Part shown: positions 26,399 through 35,980 of the stretch, piece after piece | Layout of the letters: the number at the start of each line of letters is the position of its first letter | Numbering within the stretch: the stretch's first letter is position 1 | Source: Paraflavitalea pollutisoli | GTDB taxonomy: Bacteria > Bacteroidota > Bacteroidia > Chitinophagales > Chitinophagaceae | Reading direction: 5' to 3' | Length of the DNA: 64,000 nucleotides | Assembly (NCBI RefSeq): GCF_029360705.1 | Contig: NZ_JARKMX010000008.1 | Span: 2,100,202-2,164,201, forward strand | The notes under the pieces: model-generated | What the model was told of the DNA's origin: nothing | The model's database searches: none | What the model saw: the letters and a program-made list of their open reading frames with translations, nothing else | Position numbers and translations under genes: made by a program

Positions 26399-27661
26399 AT
26401 GTCTGATCAACAAGAAAAGGATTTGGCCGACCGCATCAGCTTATTGATTCAAAAGTATCACAACGATTCGATCACGGACGATGAACTCGCAGCCCTTGAG
26501 CAAATCAAGGATATGAGCGCCGAGCATCGTGCACAGATCGAGAACCTGATGACCCAGGATTATTTACGGGCAGGACTCGATCAGATGAGTAAATACAAAC
26601 GGCCTTTACAGATCAACTACGACAGGCCCGCTGTGGAGGAACACGATATACCAGCGATACCTGTAACCACCAAAGCCCATTCATCACGCATCTATATAAG
26701 GATGGCCGTTGCTGCATCGCTGGTAGCGGCTGCCTTTCTTGCCTGGTATTTTATATTATCGCCCAAGCTGGTTAGCGATAAGGTACAATATGCATCCGCG
26801 GTATCGGCAGAAGACGTTTTGCCGGCCGCCACCAGGGCCCGCCTGGTGTTATCGACGGGAGAAGCGATCAACCTGGATAGCCAGTCCGTGCATGCACTGG
26901 CCAATGAAGGTGATACGCGGATCAACCTGACGGGCAACGGTCAATTGGAATACCTTGCTGCTGAAACCACTCCTACCACTACCAACCGGTACAACACGGT
27001 GACGGTACCCAAGGGCGGGGTATTCAACATTTTGTTGGCCGATGGCACAAAGGTCTGGCTCAACAATGATTCCGAATTGAAGTTTCCGGTTTCCTTTACC
27101 GGTACCGAGAGAAGGGTTATACTGAGCGGCGAAGCGTTTTTTGAGGTAGCGAAAAATGCGCAGCGCCCATTCGTAGTGGAATTGCCCGACTCGAAGTCGA
27201 TCACCGTCCTGGGAACCGTCTTCAACACACGCGCTTACAAGGAGGAAAAGGAGTTCACGACTAGTCTGGTGGAAGGATCGGTACAGTTATCGAGTCTGGA
27301 TAATACCAGGCCCAGAGGTTCCCGCACCCTTACGTTGCGCCCCGGTCAGGAAGCGACCCAGCAACGAGGCACTACCGTCATGACAGCCCGTACACCAAGG
27401 CTGCTACTAGATTCTTATTCCTGGAGAACCGGGCTATTTCATTTCGAGGATGAGCCCATTCAGGACGTCATGAACCAGGTAGCCCGCTGGTACAATATCT
27501 CCGTGGTGTATGAGGGTTCCCCACCCAAAGACATCGTAAGTGGCGATATCTATCGTACATTACCATTGGCCAGTGTACTGGCAAGCCTTAGTAAGATCAC
27601 CCATGCTACTTACGAGTGGAAAGCACCTTCCTCGGTGATCGTGCGCGAAAAGGCTCCGTAG
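26399..27661 (+). CDS. FecR-family anti-sigma factor
   Basis: The 420-residue single-pass inner-membrane protein has an N-terminal sigma-binding helical part (about 1-70), a membrane segment near 102-122 (MAVAASLVAAAFLAWYFIL) and a periplasmic FecR domain. That domain carries the hallmark VPKGGVFNILLADGTKVWLNNDSELKFP and GTERRVILSGEAFFEV. A C-terminal DUF4974-type domain follows (SWRTGLFHFEDEPIQDVMNQVARWYNISVVYEG). It transmits receptor occupancy from the STN domain of the downstream SusC to the upstream sigma factor. Base composition is still like the chromosome at large. Confidence 0.95.
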   Translation: MSDQQEKDLADRISLLIQKYHNDSITDDELAALEQIKDMSAEHRAQIENLMTQDYLRAGLDQMSKYKRPLQINYDRPAVEEHDIPAIPVTTKAHSSRIYIRMAVAASLVAAAFLAWYFILSPKLVSDKVQYASAVSAEDVLPAATRARLVLSTGEAINLDSQSVHALANEGDTRINLTGNGQLEYLAAETTPTTTNRYNTVTVPKGGVFNILLADGTKVWLNNDSELKFPVSFTGTERRVILSGEAFFEVAKNAQRPFVVELPDSKSITVLGTVFNTRAYKEEKEFTTSLVEGSVQLSSLDNTRPRGSRTLTLRPGQEATQQRGTTVMTARTPRLLLDSYSWRTGLFHFEDEPIQDVMNQVARWYNISVVYEGSPPKDIVSGDIYRTLPLASVLASLSKITHATYEWKAPSSVIVREKAP

Positions 27662-27886
27662 GAGCAGCCACTCTACAACACCTAACGCTGCTACCAACCC
27701 GCTTAAAGAACCAGATCCTAAGAACTCCGCACTAACGAAACGCTATACGCTTGCTGCAAATTCTGTAAATCATCATTCCACCTTTGCCGGGGCGCCTACT
27801 TTCTGTCATTAATTGGCGGATCGGTATTGTATTGTCCAGCTCCGGCAAACTGAAAAAACAAGCAAAACAACCCAAAACTTTCAAGC

Positions 27887-30800
27887 ATGATCTCAGTTGC
27901 CGCCAGCCTTCGCTCATTTTCACCCTTGCGACATCGACGCCTATGGATCTTGACCACCCTCTGCCTGTTGCAATTGTTAAGCGCACGTGCTTACCACGAT
28001 AACGAAGCCGTGACCCTGACCGCCAACCAGCAACCACTCATCACCGTATTAGACGAACTAAAACGCCAAACCAATTTTGCGTTTGTGTACAACAAGGAGA
28101 CACTCCAGCAGGCGAATAAAGTAACGGCGACCTTCCGCAACACCCCTATTGCAGAGGCGTTGAAGACCATCTTTGCCCAGCAGCCCTTTCATTATTCAAT
28201 CGAGGGCAAACAAGTGACGATCTCCCTACCGGCCAGCAAGGCGATCGCGGAAAAGGTTACCACCACCCTTTCCGGCAACCTTAAAAAAAAACAGGTCCGC
28301 GGAAAAGTGCTCACCGAGCAGGGTGAGCCGGTAGCCGGCGCCCACGTGCAGGTGAAAGGTGAAAAATTGTTTAACACCGTCACCGACAACAACGGTGAAT
28401 TCTCGCTCGACGAGGTGCCGGATGACGCTACGCTCGTCATCACCGGTGTGAACATCGAGACGCATGAGGTAAATATCGGCAGCAAGAGCTCGGTAGTGGC
28501 GACGGTGAAGTCGAACGTAAAAACGATGGAAGAAGGAATCGTCGTAGCATACAACCACACCACTGTGCGCAAAAACGTCGCTTCAATCACCGTCGTCAAG
28601 GGTGACGCTATCCGCGACCTCCCCAACCGCAGCTTCGAGCGCGGCTTGCAAGGCATGGTGCCTGGCCTGCTCGTGACGAAAGGTACCGGCCAGCCCGGCG
28701 GTGGATTGGGGAATTTTGTGTTGCGGGGAATTGCAACGGGAGGAGATTTGTTAAGCGGAGGCTTAGCACGAAATCCACTTATTGTGATCGACGGGATACC
28801 TGTTCAGCAGGAGGGGGCTCAAATAGCCACCACTTCAATTGTTTACAATAACCCGATGGCTCAGCTGAACCCATCGGACATCGACAACATCACCGTACTG
28901 AAAGATGCTTCGGCAATCGCACTATATGGATCAAAGGCGTCAAACGGAGTTATACTGGTAACCACCAAAAAGGGGAAGGCTGGAAAAACCACCTATAACT
29001 TCAGACATCAGACAGATCTGAGTTACCTTGAAAAAGGTAGAATAAAAACCCTCAACCAACAGGAATACGTAGACCTTGTCTATGAAACTTATAGAAACAC
29101 AGACCCCGGGTATTGGACGGACGACCGCATTAAAACCGACCTTCTCCAAAAATTCCCATATCAGGTGGATAGCCGGGGCGATTCCAGCTTTTTACCTGCT
29201 CCCAACTGGGAAAAGGCACTTTACAACAAGGGAGCAGCCAGCATCACCAACGAGCTGTCGATCTCTGGCGGCACCGACAAAAGCATATTCTATTTTAACC
29301 TCGAACACCTTACACAAAACGGCATAGAAAAAGCAACAGGATTTGACAGAAGCTCGATGCGGTTCAACTTTGAGAATCGCCCGGCAAGCTGGTTGAAATA
29401 CGGACTAAACTCTACCCTATCCTATTCCGTACAAGATTTCAACTCCCAGGGAGCTAGCTACGCATTAACCACCAGCATGTCTCCCCTAAACGCGCTCTTA
29501 GACCAATCGGGCAACTACATTAATAACTATTCCTGGGGATTTGCGCCGTCAAGCAGCATTGGTTCAAACTCCAATCAGATTGCCAACCCCCTCATGCAAT
29601 CAAAACTTAACATCAATAGAAACAGATCGTATCGGAGCGTTGTAAAATTCTATGCCGAATTAAACCTGCTGAAACAGCTGACATTCAGCACCAACATAGG
29701 AATTAATTTCATGCTGACAGAAGCCATGCAAAAAAACCACCCCTCTTTAGCTTCAGGCGACCTATCTGTAGGCACGGGCAGTATTCAGGAACGTCAAATC
29801 CGCTACGCCAACCTGATCACCACCAATATACTACGGTACTCCCGGCAATTTGGCAACAAGCATAATATCAATATTTTACTGGGACACGAAGCTCAATTAT
29901 TCAACAACAAAAGCCTGACTTTAAAAAGAGACAACATCACCACCAATCCAGAAGCAGAGCAACTAAACCTGGGCACTATTAGTATAGGCGAAGGGAGCAT
30001 TTCAAAACAAAACCTGCTCTCTTATTTCGGACAACTAAATTATAACTTCAACACAAAATACCTTTTCTCAGGTAGCATCCGCCGAGACGGCTCTTCCCTA
30101 TTTGGAAGTAAAAATCAGTTTGGCAACCATTGGTCAATGGGCGCTGCCTGGGTGATCTCTGAAGAAAACTTCCTCGCCAGCACCAGCAAAATAATAGACT
30201 ACCTGAAAATCAGGGGCAGCATTGGCTCTGCAGGCAATTCAGCTTCTATGGCCAGCTTCCTGCACCAAGATCCGGTTTTACTCAGAAACTATCTTTCCCA
30301 GAATACCATATTCTCCAGTATCTCTCTAAATCCAGGTAACCCGACGATTAGATGGGAAAAAACGCTCACCTGGGATGCCGGCCTGGAAATCAAGTTTTAC
30401 AACTCCAGACTTGCCGTTACAGCAGACTACTACAATCGTAAAACGACTGATCTGATTGTAAATAACATCAACGTACCATTCTCGAGTGGTTACAGCTACT
30501 TTTCCAGCAACCTGGGAGACCTCAACAACAGGGGCATTGAACTCTCCGTTAGCCTAGACATCATTCGTCAAAAGCAATTAACCTGGAACGTTACTGCTAA
30601 CTGGAGCAGAAACACCAATCGTCTGATCAAAGCCTATTTCCCGATAGAGAATGTTGCCGGTACTTATCTAACCAACGAAGAAGGCAGAAATTACAATTCA
30701 TTTTATATGAAAAGGTGGGCCGGGGTTGACCAGGGAAGTGGCAGACCCCAATGGTACGACTCCACAGGAAAACCCTCCACCAATAGCAATGCAGCCAAAA

Positions 30801-31330
30801 GCGAGTTTGTAGGCAAACCTCAACCTGACGCGATCGGGGCGTTTACGAATACCCTGAATTACAAGGGATGGGAATTATCCTTCATGTTTTACTACCAGTA
30901 TGGATTCCAGATCTATGATCTCTACAAATCACAAGCTCTTCTATCTGACGGCTTAGACCCATTTCTCAACCAAAGTCGGGAAGCCCTCAACAGATGGCAA
31001 AAACCAGGAGACCTTGCCCCTAATCCCAGGAGAATACTGTTTGGCACAACGCCCACAGAGACTGATAATGGATCCCAAATATCAACCCGGTATTTGTACG
31101 ATGGCGATTTCATCAAACTGTCCAACATAAGACTCGCATACACAGTTTCTCAAAGCCTGGCACAAAAGCTCAGGTTAACAAGCCTGCGGATCTTTCTACA
31201 GGGTAACAACCTGAAAACCTGGACAAAATATCCAGGCTACGATCCCGAGACTGTAGGTTACCCAGGAACCTCATCATCGCCCTACCCGCTACAAAAAGTT
31301 TACTCCGCAGGCATCAACGCAACATTCTAA
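27887..31330 (+). CDS. SusC/RagA TonB-dependent receptor with STN domain; composition changes mid-gene
   Basis: This 1147-residue outer-membrane receptor has a signal/anchor (about 18-36), an STN signalling domain (about 45-112), a carboxypeptidase-D-like domain (about 136-200), a plug and a barrel ending in KVYSAGINATF. The SusC signature is altered: GIVVAYNHTTVRKNVAS replaces the usual VVVGYGTxxK. The first ~800 bases are GC-rich (34 of 60 in 28321-28380) and the barrel part is poorer (28 of 60 in 29401-29460), with the change near residue 271 in the plug. This suggests domain replacement by recombination. It pairs with the SusD 19 bases downstream. Its cargo is unknown and could be a peptide rather than a glycan, since no glycosidase is nearby. 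Confidence 0.95.
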   Translation: MISVAASLRSFSPLRHRRLWILTTLCLLQLLSARAYHDNEAVTLTANQQPLITVLDELKRQTNFAFVYNKETLQQANKVTATFRNTPIAEALKTIFAQQPFHYSIEGKQVTISLPASKAIAEKVTTTLSGNLKKKQVRGKVLTEQGEPVAGAHVQVKGEKLFNTVTDNNGEFSLDEVPDDATLVITGVNIETHEVNIGSKSSVVATVKSNVKTMEEGIVVAYNHTTVRKNVASITVVKGDAIRDLPNRSFERGLQGMVPGLLVTKGTGQPGGGLGNFVLRGIATGGDLLSGGLARNPLIVIDGIPVQQEGAQIATTSIVYNNPMAQLNPSDIDNITVLKDASAIALYGSKASNGVILVTTKKGKAGKTTYNFRHQTDLSYLEKGRIKTLNQQEYVDLVYETYRNTDPGYWTDDRIKTDLLQKFPYQVDSRGDSSFLPAPNWEKALYNKGAASITNELSISGGTDKSIFYFNLEHLTQNGIEKATGFDRSSMRFNFENRPASWLKYGLNSTLSYSVQDFNSQGASYALTTSMSPLNALLDQSGNYINNYSWGFAPSSSIGSNSNQIANPLMQSKLNINRNRSYRSVVKFYAELNLLKQLTFSTNIGINFMLTEAMQKNHPSLASGDLSVGTGSIQERQIRYANLITTNILRYSRQFGNKHNINILLGHEAQLFNNKSLTLKRDNITTNPEAEQLNLGTISIGEGSISKQNLLSYFGQLNYNFNTKYLFSGSIRRDGSSLFGSKNQFGNHWSMGAAWVISEENFLASTSKIIDYLKIRGSIGSAGNSASMASFLHQDPVLLRNYLSQNTIFSSISLNPGNPTIRWEKTLTWDAGLEIKFYNSRLAVTADYYNRKTTDLIVNNINVPFSSGYSYFSSNLGDLNNRGIELSVSLDIIRQKQLTWNVTANWSRNTNRLIKAYFPIENVAGTYLTNEEGRNYNSFYMKRWAGVDQGSGRPQWYDSTGKPSTNSNAAKSEFVGKPQPDAIGAFTNTLNYKGWELSFMFYYQYGFQIYDLYKSQALLSDGLDPFLNQSREALNRWQKPGDLAPNPRRILFGTTPTETDNGSQISTRYLYDGDFIKLSNIRLAYTVSQSLAQKLRLTSLRIFLQGNNLKTWTKYPGYDPETVGYPGTSSSPYPLQKVYSAGINATF

Positions 31331-31349
31331 TTGCCCAAAAACAAGAAAC

Positions 31350-32810
31350 ATGAAACTATACCACCTATCAATACTATTCTCCATTTCATTTTTATACTCA
31401 GCTTGCACTAAATCATTTCTCGACATCAATGACAACAGCAATCTTTACAGGCAAAACGCTATAAAGGATGCCGCAACGCTGGGAGCCTATAACACAGGAA
31501 TGCTACAGGAATTTGCGGCTGTCTTTCAACATGGTGTTGGCAGTGGATACGCAGAGATCATATCGGACAATCTAAAACCCGTTGATGGCGGCAAAACGCT
31601 ATTTTTCCATTACAACTGGCAACAGGAAGTCGACACCCGGGATGGGCAAGCATACTTTGGCGCTGACCCAAAGGCCAGATCAGCTAATCCGATGTGGAAA
31701 AATGGCTACCGAATCATCAGAAACTGCAATTACATTCTGGAAGAGGCAGCGAAATACCAAAGCGAAAATCCTACACTCATAAATACCATCAGAGGCCAGG
31801 CCCTTGCCTTGCGAGCTTTCCTTCACTTAAAGCTCTCCATGGTTTTTGCGCAGCACTACACTTACAGCGCCGATGGCTCACATCCGGGGATTCCTTACAT
31901 CACATCCTCCAATGTGGCCGAAAATTTCCCAAGAATTTCCGTCCGAGAAGTTTACAAAAACATGATCGAAGATTTAGAACGCGCACAGGCATATTTACCG
32001 ATCAACCTAACCGATCCCAGAGTATTTAATAAGGAATCCGTCATTGCCTTATTATCGCGTATACTTCTGTTTAAAGAAGATTTTGCAAAAGCGGAGCAAA
32101 ACGCCCTATCCGTGATTAAAAACCACCCACTACTACAAATCACGGAAGGCTATCCCGCCCGTATCTTTATGTTCGATGGTCAAAACAAAAAAGCTGAAAC
32201 TATACTCCAGTTAAGTCCTCAGGGAGGCCCCTCTCTCGGCGCTACTACGTTTTTAGGTGTATACCTCAAGAAATACCTAAACTGGTATGCAACTAGTGAC
32301 ATTGCCAGTATGCTACGAGAAGACACGTTGGATATTCGTTGCAAATGGGTACAACCCCTCGGGGATTCATGGATGGTAACAAAATTCCCCGAAAATGTAG
32401 CTCCGGAGGTGTCCCCTGCACTTAGTCAACCCACAGCATCCTACTACGAACCGATCATCAGGAGTTCTGAGCTGTATCTAATTGTTGCAGAATGTGCGGC
32501 AAAGACAGGCAATTCCAGCACCGCACAAGAGTACCTCAACGCAGTCAGGTTAAGGGCAAACCCCAACAACCTGCCCATAGCTCCGATAGGCAATGCACTA
32601 ATCGACTCTATCTATAAGGAAAGAAGAAAAGAGCTTGCTTTCGAGGGTTTACGCATGTCCGACTTACAAAGGTGGAAACAAGGAGTACATCGGGTTGATG
32701 CGCTACCCGGATCACCTAAAGACCTCCCCTATCCAAACGATAAATCAATTGCTCCTATACCACCGAATGACGTAAAACTGGGCGGTATTTCACAGAACCC
32801 AGCCTATTAA
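31350..32810 (+). CDS. SusD/RagB-family lipoprotein
   Basis: This 486-residue outer-membrane lipoprotein has its lipobox at YSAC (cysteine 19), followed by TKSFLDIND, the usual SusD start. It shows TIRGQALALRAFLHLKLSMVFAQHY (the conserved helix before the binding face), then SELYLIVAECAAKTGNSSTAQEYLNAVRLRA, and IYKERRKELAFEGLRMSDLQRWKQG near the end. It caps the SusC encoded 19 bases upstream. Low GC and A-rich codon use match the following genes rather than the FecR gene. It is the substrate-binding half of the importer; substrate unknown. Confidence 0.95.
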   Translation: MKLYHLSILFSISFLYSACTKSFLDINDNSNLYRQNAIKDAATLGAYNTGMLQEFAAVFQHGVGSGYAEIISDNLKPVDGGKTLFFHYNWQQEVDTRDGQAYFGADPKARSANPMWKNGYRIIRNCNYILEEAAKYQSENPTLINTIRGQALALRAFLHLKLSMVFAQHYTYSADGSHPGIPYITSSNVAENFPRISVREVYKNMIEDLERAQAYLPINLTDPRVFNKESVIALLSRILLFKEDFAKAEQNALSVIKNHPLLQITEGYPARIFMFDGQNKKAETILQLSPQGGPSLGATTFLGVYLKKYLNWYATSDIASMLREDTLDIRCKWVQPLGDSWMVTKFPENVAPEVSPALSQPTASYYEPIIRSSELYLIVAECAAKTGNSSTAQEYLNAVRLRANPNNLPIAPIGNALIDSIYKERRKELAFEGLRMSDLQRWKQGVHRVDALPGSPKDLPYPNDKSIAPIPPNDVKLGGISQNPAY

Positions 32811-32836
32811 ACGCCAACCCATAAAATAATCCCGGC

Positions 32837-35407
32837 ATGACTGATATACTTACAATCGCACTACTCGTACTTCAATTTCTCAAGCTGGACACAACAGCTG
32901 AAATTCTCAAATCCCATCCAACCCAACAAACAAATACAAAAGATCACATAACCATAAAAATTCTATCATCAGACAGCACAACCCAGCAACTACTTCTATC
33001 AAAAGCCGAGATTATTGGCCAGGAAAGAGACTGGGAACCTATCGCCCGTAGTGCGGAAAACCCAATACCGACCTATTCCTTTGCTACCAATTCACCACAT
33101 TACCTGTCACTCGAATCGCTTTCCAGCAGATTTAAATACAGAGCCCTTCTATTAGAACCCGGTGACAACATCACATTCCATGTAACCCCGGAGAAAGTCG
33201 CTGCTACCGGCAAGGGGGCCATCAAGTTTGAACTACTTGAGAAAATCGACCAGTTTCAAAAATCTATCCCTCTACCCAACAATACGCGCGACTATATAAC
33301 CACCTCTATCGACGATTATTATGAATGGGACGCCTATCTTAACAAGCTAGTAGCGGGAAAAGACTCCATCCTTTCGCACTATCAGGCAAAATTGTCAAAA
33401 TACAGCTATACCCTGCTTCGGGCACTCATGATAGATCAAAATATAGATGATCGTTCGGACAAATTCTACAATTTGGTTTTTGGCCTGGCTAAAACCCAAA
33501 AAATCCCAGGCAAAATCTTATGCAAGATCTACGACTCACTTTACTACCCTGCGACGAATAGCCGATTCCAGTTCTGCTCCACCATCATTTACGGAAACTG
33601 GAAACCCATTCTTTTTAGCATACATCGAACTTACAATTTCAACCGAACCGACTCTACCTATCAGGCGAAGTACAATACCTGGATTACCTGTTATCAAAAA
33701 GGAATCGACCACTATGTTGGCCTTAACAAAGAGCAATTCATCATCGATTTCCTTTACAAACACTTACTCAAGGAGTTTGGCTTCACCAAAGAGCTGGAAA
33801 CTTACCTGAAAGATTATTATTCCAGTAGTCAATCGGAGGAGTGCAAACAATATTTAAAGTCAAAAGAGTCACGCCTGCGCCGTATCATCAATGGCCGGAA
33901 AATTCCCGACTTTGATTTGGAGGACCCCAATGGCAACACTGTAACCAATACCATCCTAAAAGACAAAATTGGCATCATCGAGTATTGGTTCACCGGCTGT
34001 GCGGGCTGTATACAAACCGCAAAAACAATTCAAAAAGCAGAGGACCACTTTAGAGACGACACCAATGTAGTATTTCTCAAAGTATCCATAGACGGAAACA
34101 AATCGACCTGGCAACAAAGTATTAAGAAGGGACAATACACCTCCCCAACGGGAATTCATTTATTCACACAGGGGCAACAAGAGAATCATCAATTTATTAC
34201 TCAGATGGATGTAACAAGTTATCCAACACTTCAGTTTATCGACCCATTTGGGCAATTGTTAACGCCCACCATGCGTCCCGCTTCCCTGAAAAGCAATCCA
34301 GACAGTTTGATCCAATACATTTCGACTATTCGCCAGAACCAATTTGACGGTCCCTACCTGTACGAACAAGGCAACTCAAAACTTTTAAAAATAACCAGAA
34401 ACCAGCACCAAATCGACTCTCAAATAATTACCAGCGATGAAGACGTGTCTGTTGCAACAGACCAACTTAAAAAAGTATTTTCATTTCGTGTTGCGAACAA
34501 TGTAAAAAAACAGCCTTCCTACTATAAAAATCCCACTTCCATTTTCGCCCTTTCAGACATAGAGGGAAACTTTGCGGCATTCAGAAAACTATTGGTTGCG
34601 AACCATATCATCGACACCAATTTGAACTGGAGCTTTGGTAACGGACATTTCGTCATATGTGGCGACGTTTTTGATCGGGGAGAACAGGTTACGGAATGTC
34701 TTTGGCTTATTTACAAACTAGAACTACAAGCTATTGAAATGGGTGGTTATGTACATTTCATTATGGGCAATCACGACGTAATGAACCTACAAGGAAATAG
34801 CCGATATGCACAAAAAAAATATACCCAAACCGCGAACGACCTGAAATCACAAGGAATTACGTTATACCCTCCCCATTCTATTTTGGGCAAATGGTTGAGA
34901 ACTAAAAACATCGTAGAACAAATCGATAGCCTGATTTTTGTGCATGGAGGACTGGGAATTGAGTTTACGAGCGAGGTTGCAAATTCCAACCTCGATGAAA
35001 TCAACAACCAATATCGCCAATCGATCGGCACCAAGTGGAATGATTTGCCCAAATCAGACACCCTCTCCCGGGCCATTTTCCATCCTGCAACAGGTCCCTT
35101 ATGGTATCGTCAATACTATACAGATTCTGAACGCTTACAGCTCGGAAACGATACTACCACAAAATTCACCGTCCAAAAACCATCCCAGGAACACTTCGAC
35201 AGGTTACTAAAAAAATGGAAAGCGTCCAAGATCATCACCGGACACACGATCGTGTCTGATACCGTATCATCGCACTATAACAACAAACTAATCAACATCG
35301 ATACAAAACATAGTGCCGGAAATTCAGAAGCGCTACTCATTGAAGGTAATAAATACTATCGGGTCAATAACCTTGGAGAAAGAATCCCATTATTTAAAGC
35401 ATATTAG
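32837..35407 (+). CDS. Thioredoxin (TlpA-like) / metallophosphatase fusion protein
   Basis: This 856-residue protein has a short hydrophobic N-terminus (ILTIALLVLQFL) and a roughly 350-residue N-terminal region of the type that precedes TlpA domains. The TlpA-like thioredoxin domain (about 356-500) carries the redox motif CAGC at 388-391 and cis-proline 463. A calcineurin-like phosphatase domain follows (about 568-850). The phosphatase site appears intact: SDIEGN (D574), GDVFDRG (609-615), GNHD (644-647), FVHGGLG (H703) and ITGHT. This layout resembles PPP-like bacterial phosphatases. Predicted periplasmic. It would combine disulfide exchange with dephosphorylation, an unusual pairing. It lies 26 bases after SusD in the receptor operon. 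Confidence 0.88.
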   Translation: MTDILTIALLVLQFLKLDTTAEILKSHPTQQTNTKDHITIKILSSDSTTQQLLLSKAEIIGQERDWEPIARSAENPIPTYSFATNSPHYLSLESLSSRFKYRALLLEPGDNITFHVTPEKVAATGKGAIKFELLEKIDQFQKSIPLPNNTRDYITTSIDDYYEWDAYLNKLVAGKDSILSHYQAKLSKYSYTLLRALMIDQNIDDRSDKFYNLVFGLAKTQKIPGKILCKIYDSLYYPATNSRFQFCSTIIYGNWKPILFSIHRTYNFNRTDSTYQAKYNTWITCYQKGIDHYVGLNKEQFIIDFLYKHLLKEFGFTKELETYLKDYYSSSQSEECKQYLKSKESRLRRIINGRKIPDFDLEDPNGNTVTNTILKDKIGIIEYWFTGCAGCIQTAKTIQKAEDHFRDDTNVVFLKVSIDGNKSTWQQSIKKGQYTSPTGIHLFTQGQQENHQFITQMDVTSYPTLQFIDPFGQLLTPTMRPASLKSNPDSLIQYISTIRQNQFDGPYLYEQGNSKLLKITRNQHQIDSQIITSDEDVSVATDQLKKVFSFRVANNVKKQPSYYKNPTSIFALSDIEGNFAAFRKLLVANHIIDTNLNWSFGNGHFVICGDVFDRGEQVTECLWLIYKLELQAIEMGGYVHFIMGNHDVMNLQGNSRYAQKKYTQTANDLKSQGITLYPPHSILGKWLRTKNIVEQIDSLIFVHGGLGIEFTSEVANSNLDEINNQYRQSIGTKWNDLPKSDTLSRAIFHPATGPLWYRQYYTDSERLQLGNDTTTKFTVQKPSQEHFDRLLKKWKASKIITGHTIVSDTVSSHYNNKLINIDTKHSAGNSEALLIEGNKYYRVNNLGERIPLFKAY

Positions 35408-35485
35408 CACTTACCAATTATATCAGGCATAAAACGCCACAACACAGGACAGCTAAACAATGATGATTTAAGAAGTTAACATTCA

Positions 35486-35504
35486 CGTGCATTCTTCCTG
35501 CACG
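35486..35504 (+). other. Small RNA hairpin upstream of the Cys-peptide gene
   Basis: A 6-bp perfect stem (35486-35491 with 35499-35504) with a 7-base loop lies in the 172-base gap before the peptide gene. No T-run follows, so processing or translation control is as likely as termination. Confidence 0.4.
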
Positions 35505-35579
35505 CTCAGATTCTAATTTTAAAAATGAAACCAATTTCAATGGCCATTGAATGCTTCATTAACTTTTAAATCATTATTT

Positions 35580-35876
35580 ATGAAACTCAATTTCAAAAGC
35601 GTATCAATTCTTAGCCTGGTGCTCATGGGCGCCTCTGCAGTTACAGCTGCTATCATCCCAACAAAACCTGCCGACCTACGCGTGCAAGGTTCTATTAGTC
35701 AAGCTGGTACAGACGCCAACGTATTAACTTGTACACCGACAGCACAGATAAATGACAAAGCTTGTAATGCTTCAACTGCAGCAGACTCACAAACTACACA
35801 GGCAGGAGAAGACAATAGCTGGGTAACTGTAAACGGCGTTCAAGTTCAAACGACCGGAAACACAACTACCAAATAG
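35580..35876 (+). CDS. Small secreted Ser/Thr-rich peptide with two cysteines
   Basis: This 98-residue peptide has a Sec signal (about 1-23, ending SAVTA-A). The mature part of about 75 residues is rich in threonine and serine (about 19 residues) and has exactly two cysteines, C51 and C62 (C-x10-C), set in LTCTPTAQINDKAC. Size and layout recall the small secreted peptides (DUF6520/NVEALA types) next to TlpA and lipoprotein genes in Bacteroidota, but I do not see the NVEALA motif. ATG 35580 is chosen for the signal peptide. A strong hairpin follows the stop. It is a plausible substrate of the thiol-disulfide, phosphatase and kinase proteins encoded around it; that is inference. Confidence 0.8.
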   Translation: MKLNFKSVSILSLVLMGASAVTAAIIPTKPADLRVQGSISQAGTDANVLTCTPTAQINDKACNASTAADSQTTQAGEDNSWVTVNGVQVQTTGNTTTK

Positions 35877-35902
35877 CCGATTTACCAGAGCAAAAAAACA
35901 CG

Positions 35903-35935
35903 AACAAAACTTTCTCATCCCGAGAAGGTTTTGTT
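35903..35935 (+). terminator. Strong stem-loop after the Cys-peptide gene
   Basis: A 14-bp stem with one G-T wobble (35903-35916 with 35922-35935) and a 5-base loop; the 5' arm is A-rich and the 3' arm T-rich. It probably stops or trims transcripts so that the peptide mRNA is more abundant than that of the following genes. Confidence 0.7.
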
Positions 35936-35980
35936 TGTCGATCACTATTATCCTCAATTTTCACCTCCACTACCCAGCTC

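Noticed and set aside
32837-35407. Fusion by sequencing frameshift of two adjacent genes
   Set aside because: The frame is continuous through a plausible linker (about 500-560) with uniform codon use, and no internal start with binding site is evident before the phosphatase part.
35580-35876. NVEALA-type bacteriocin-like peptide
   Set aside because: The size and neighbours fit, but the defining motif is not in the sequence.
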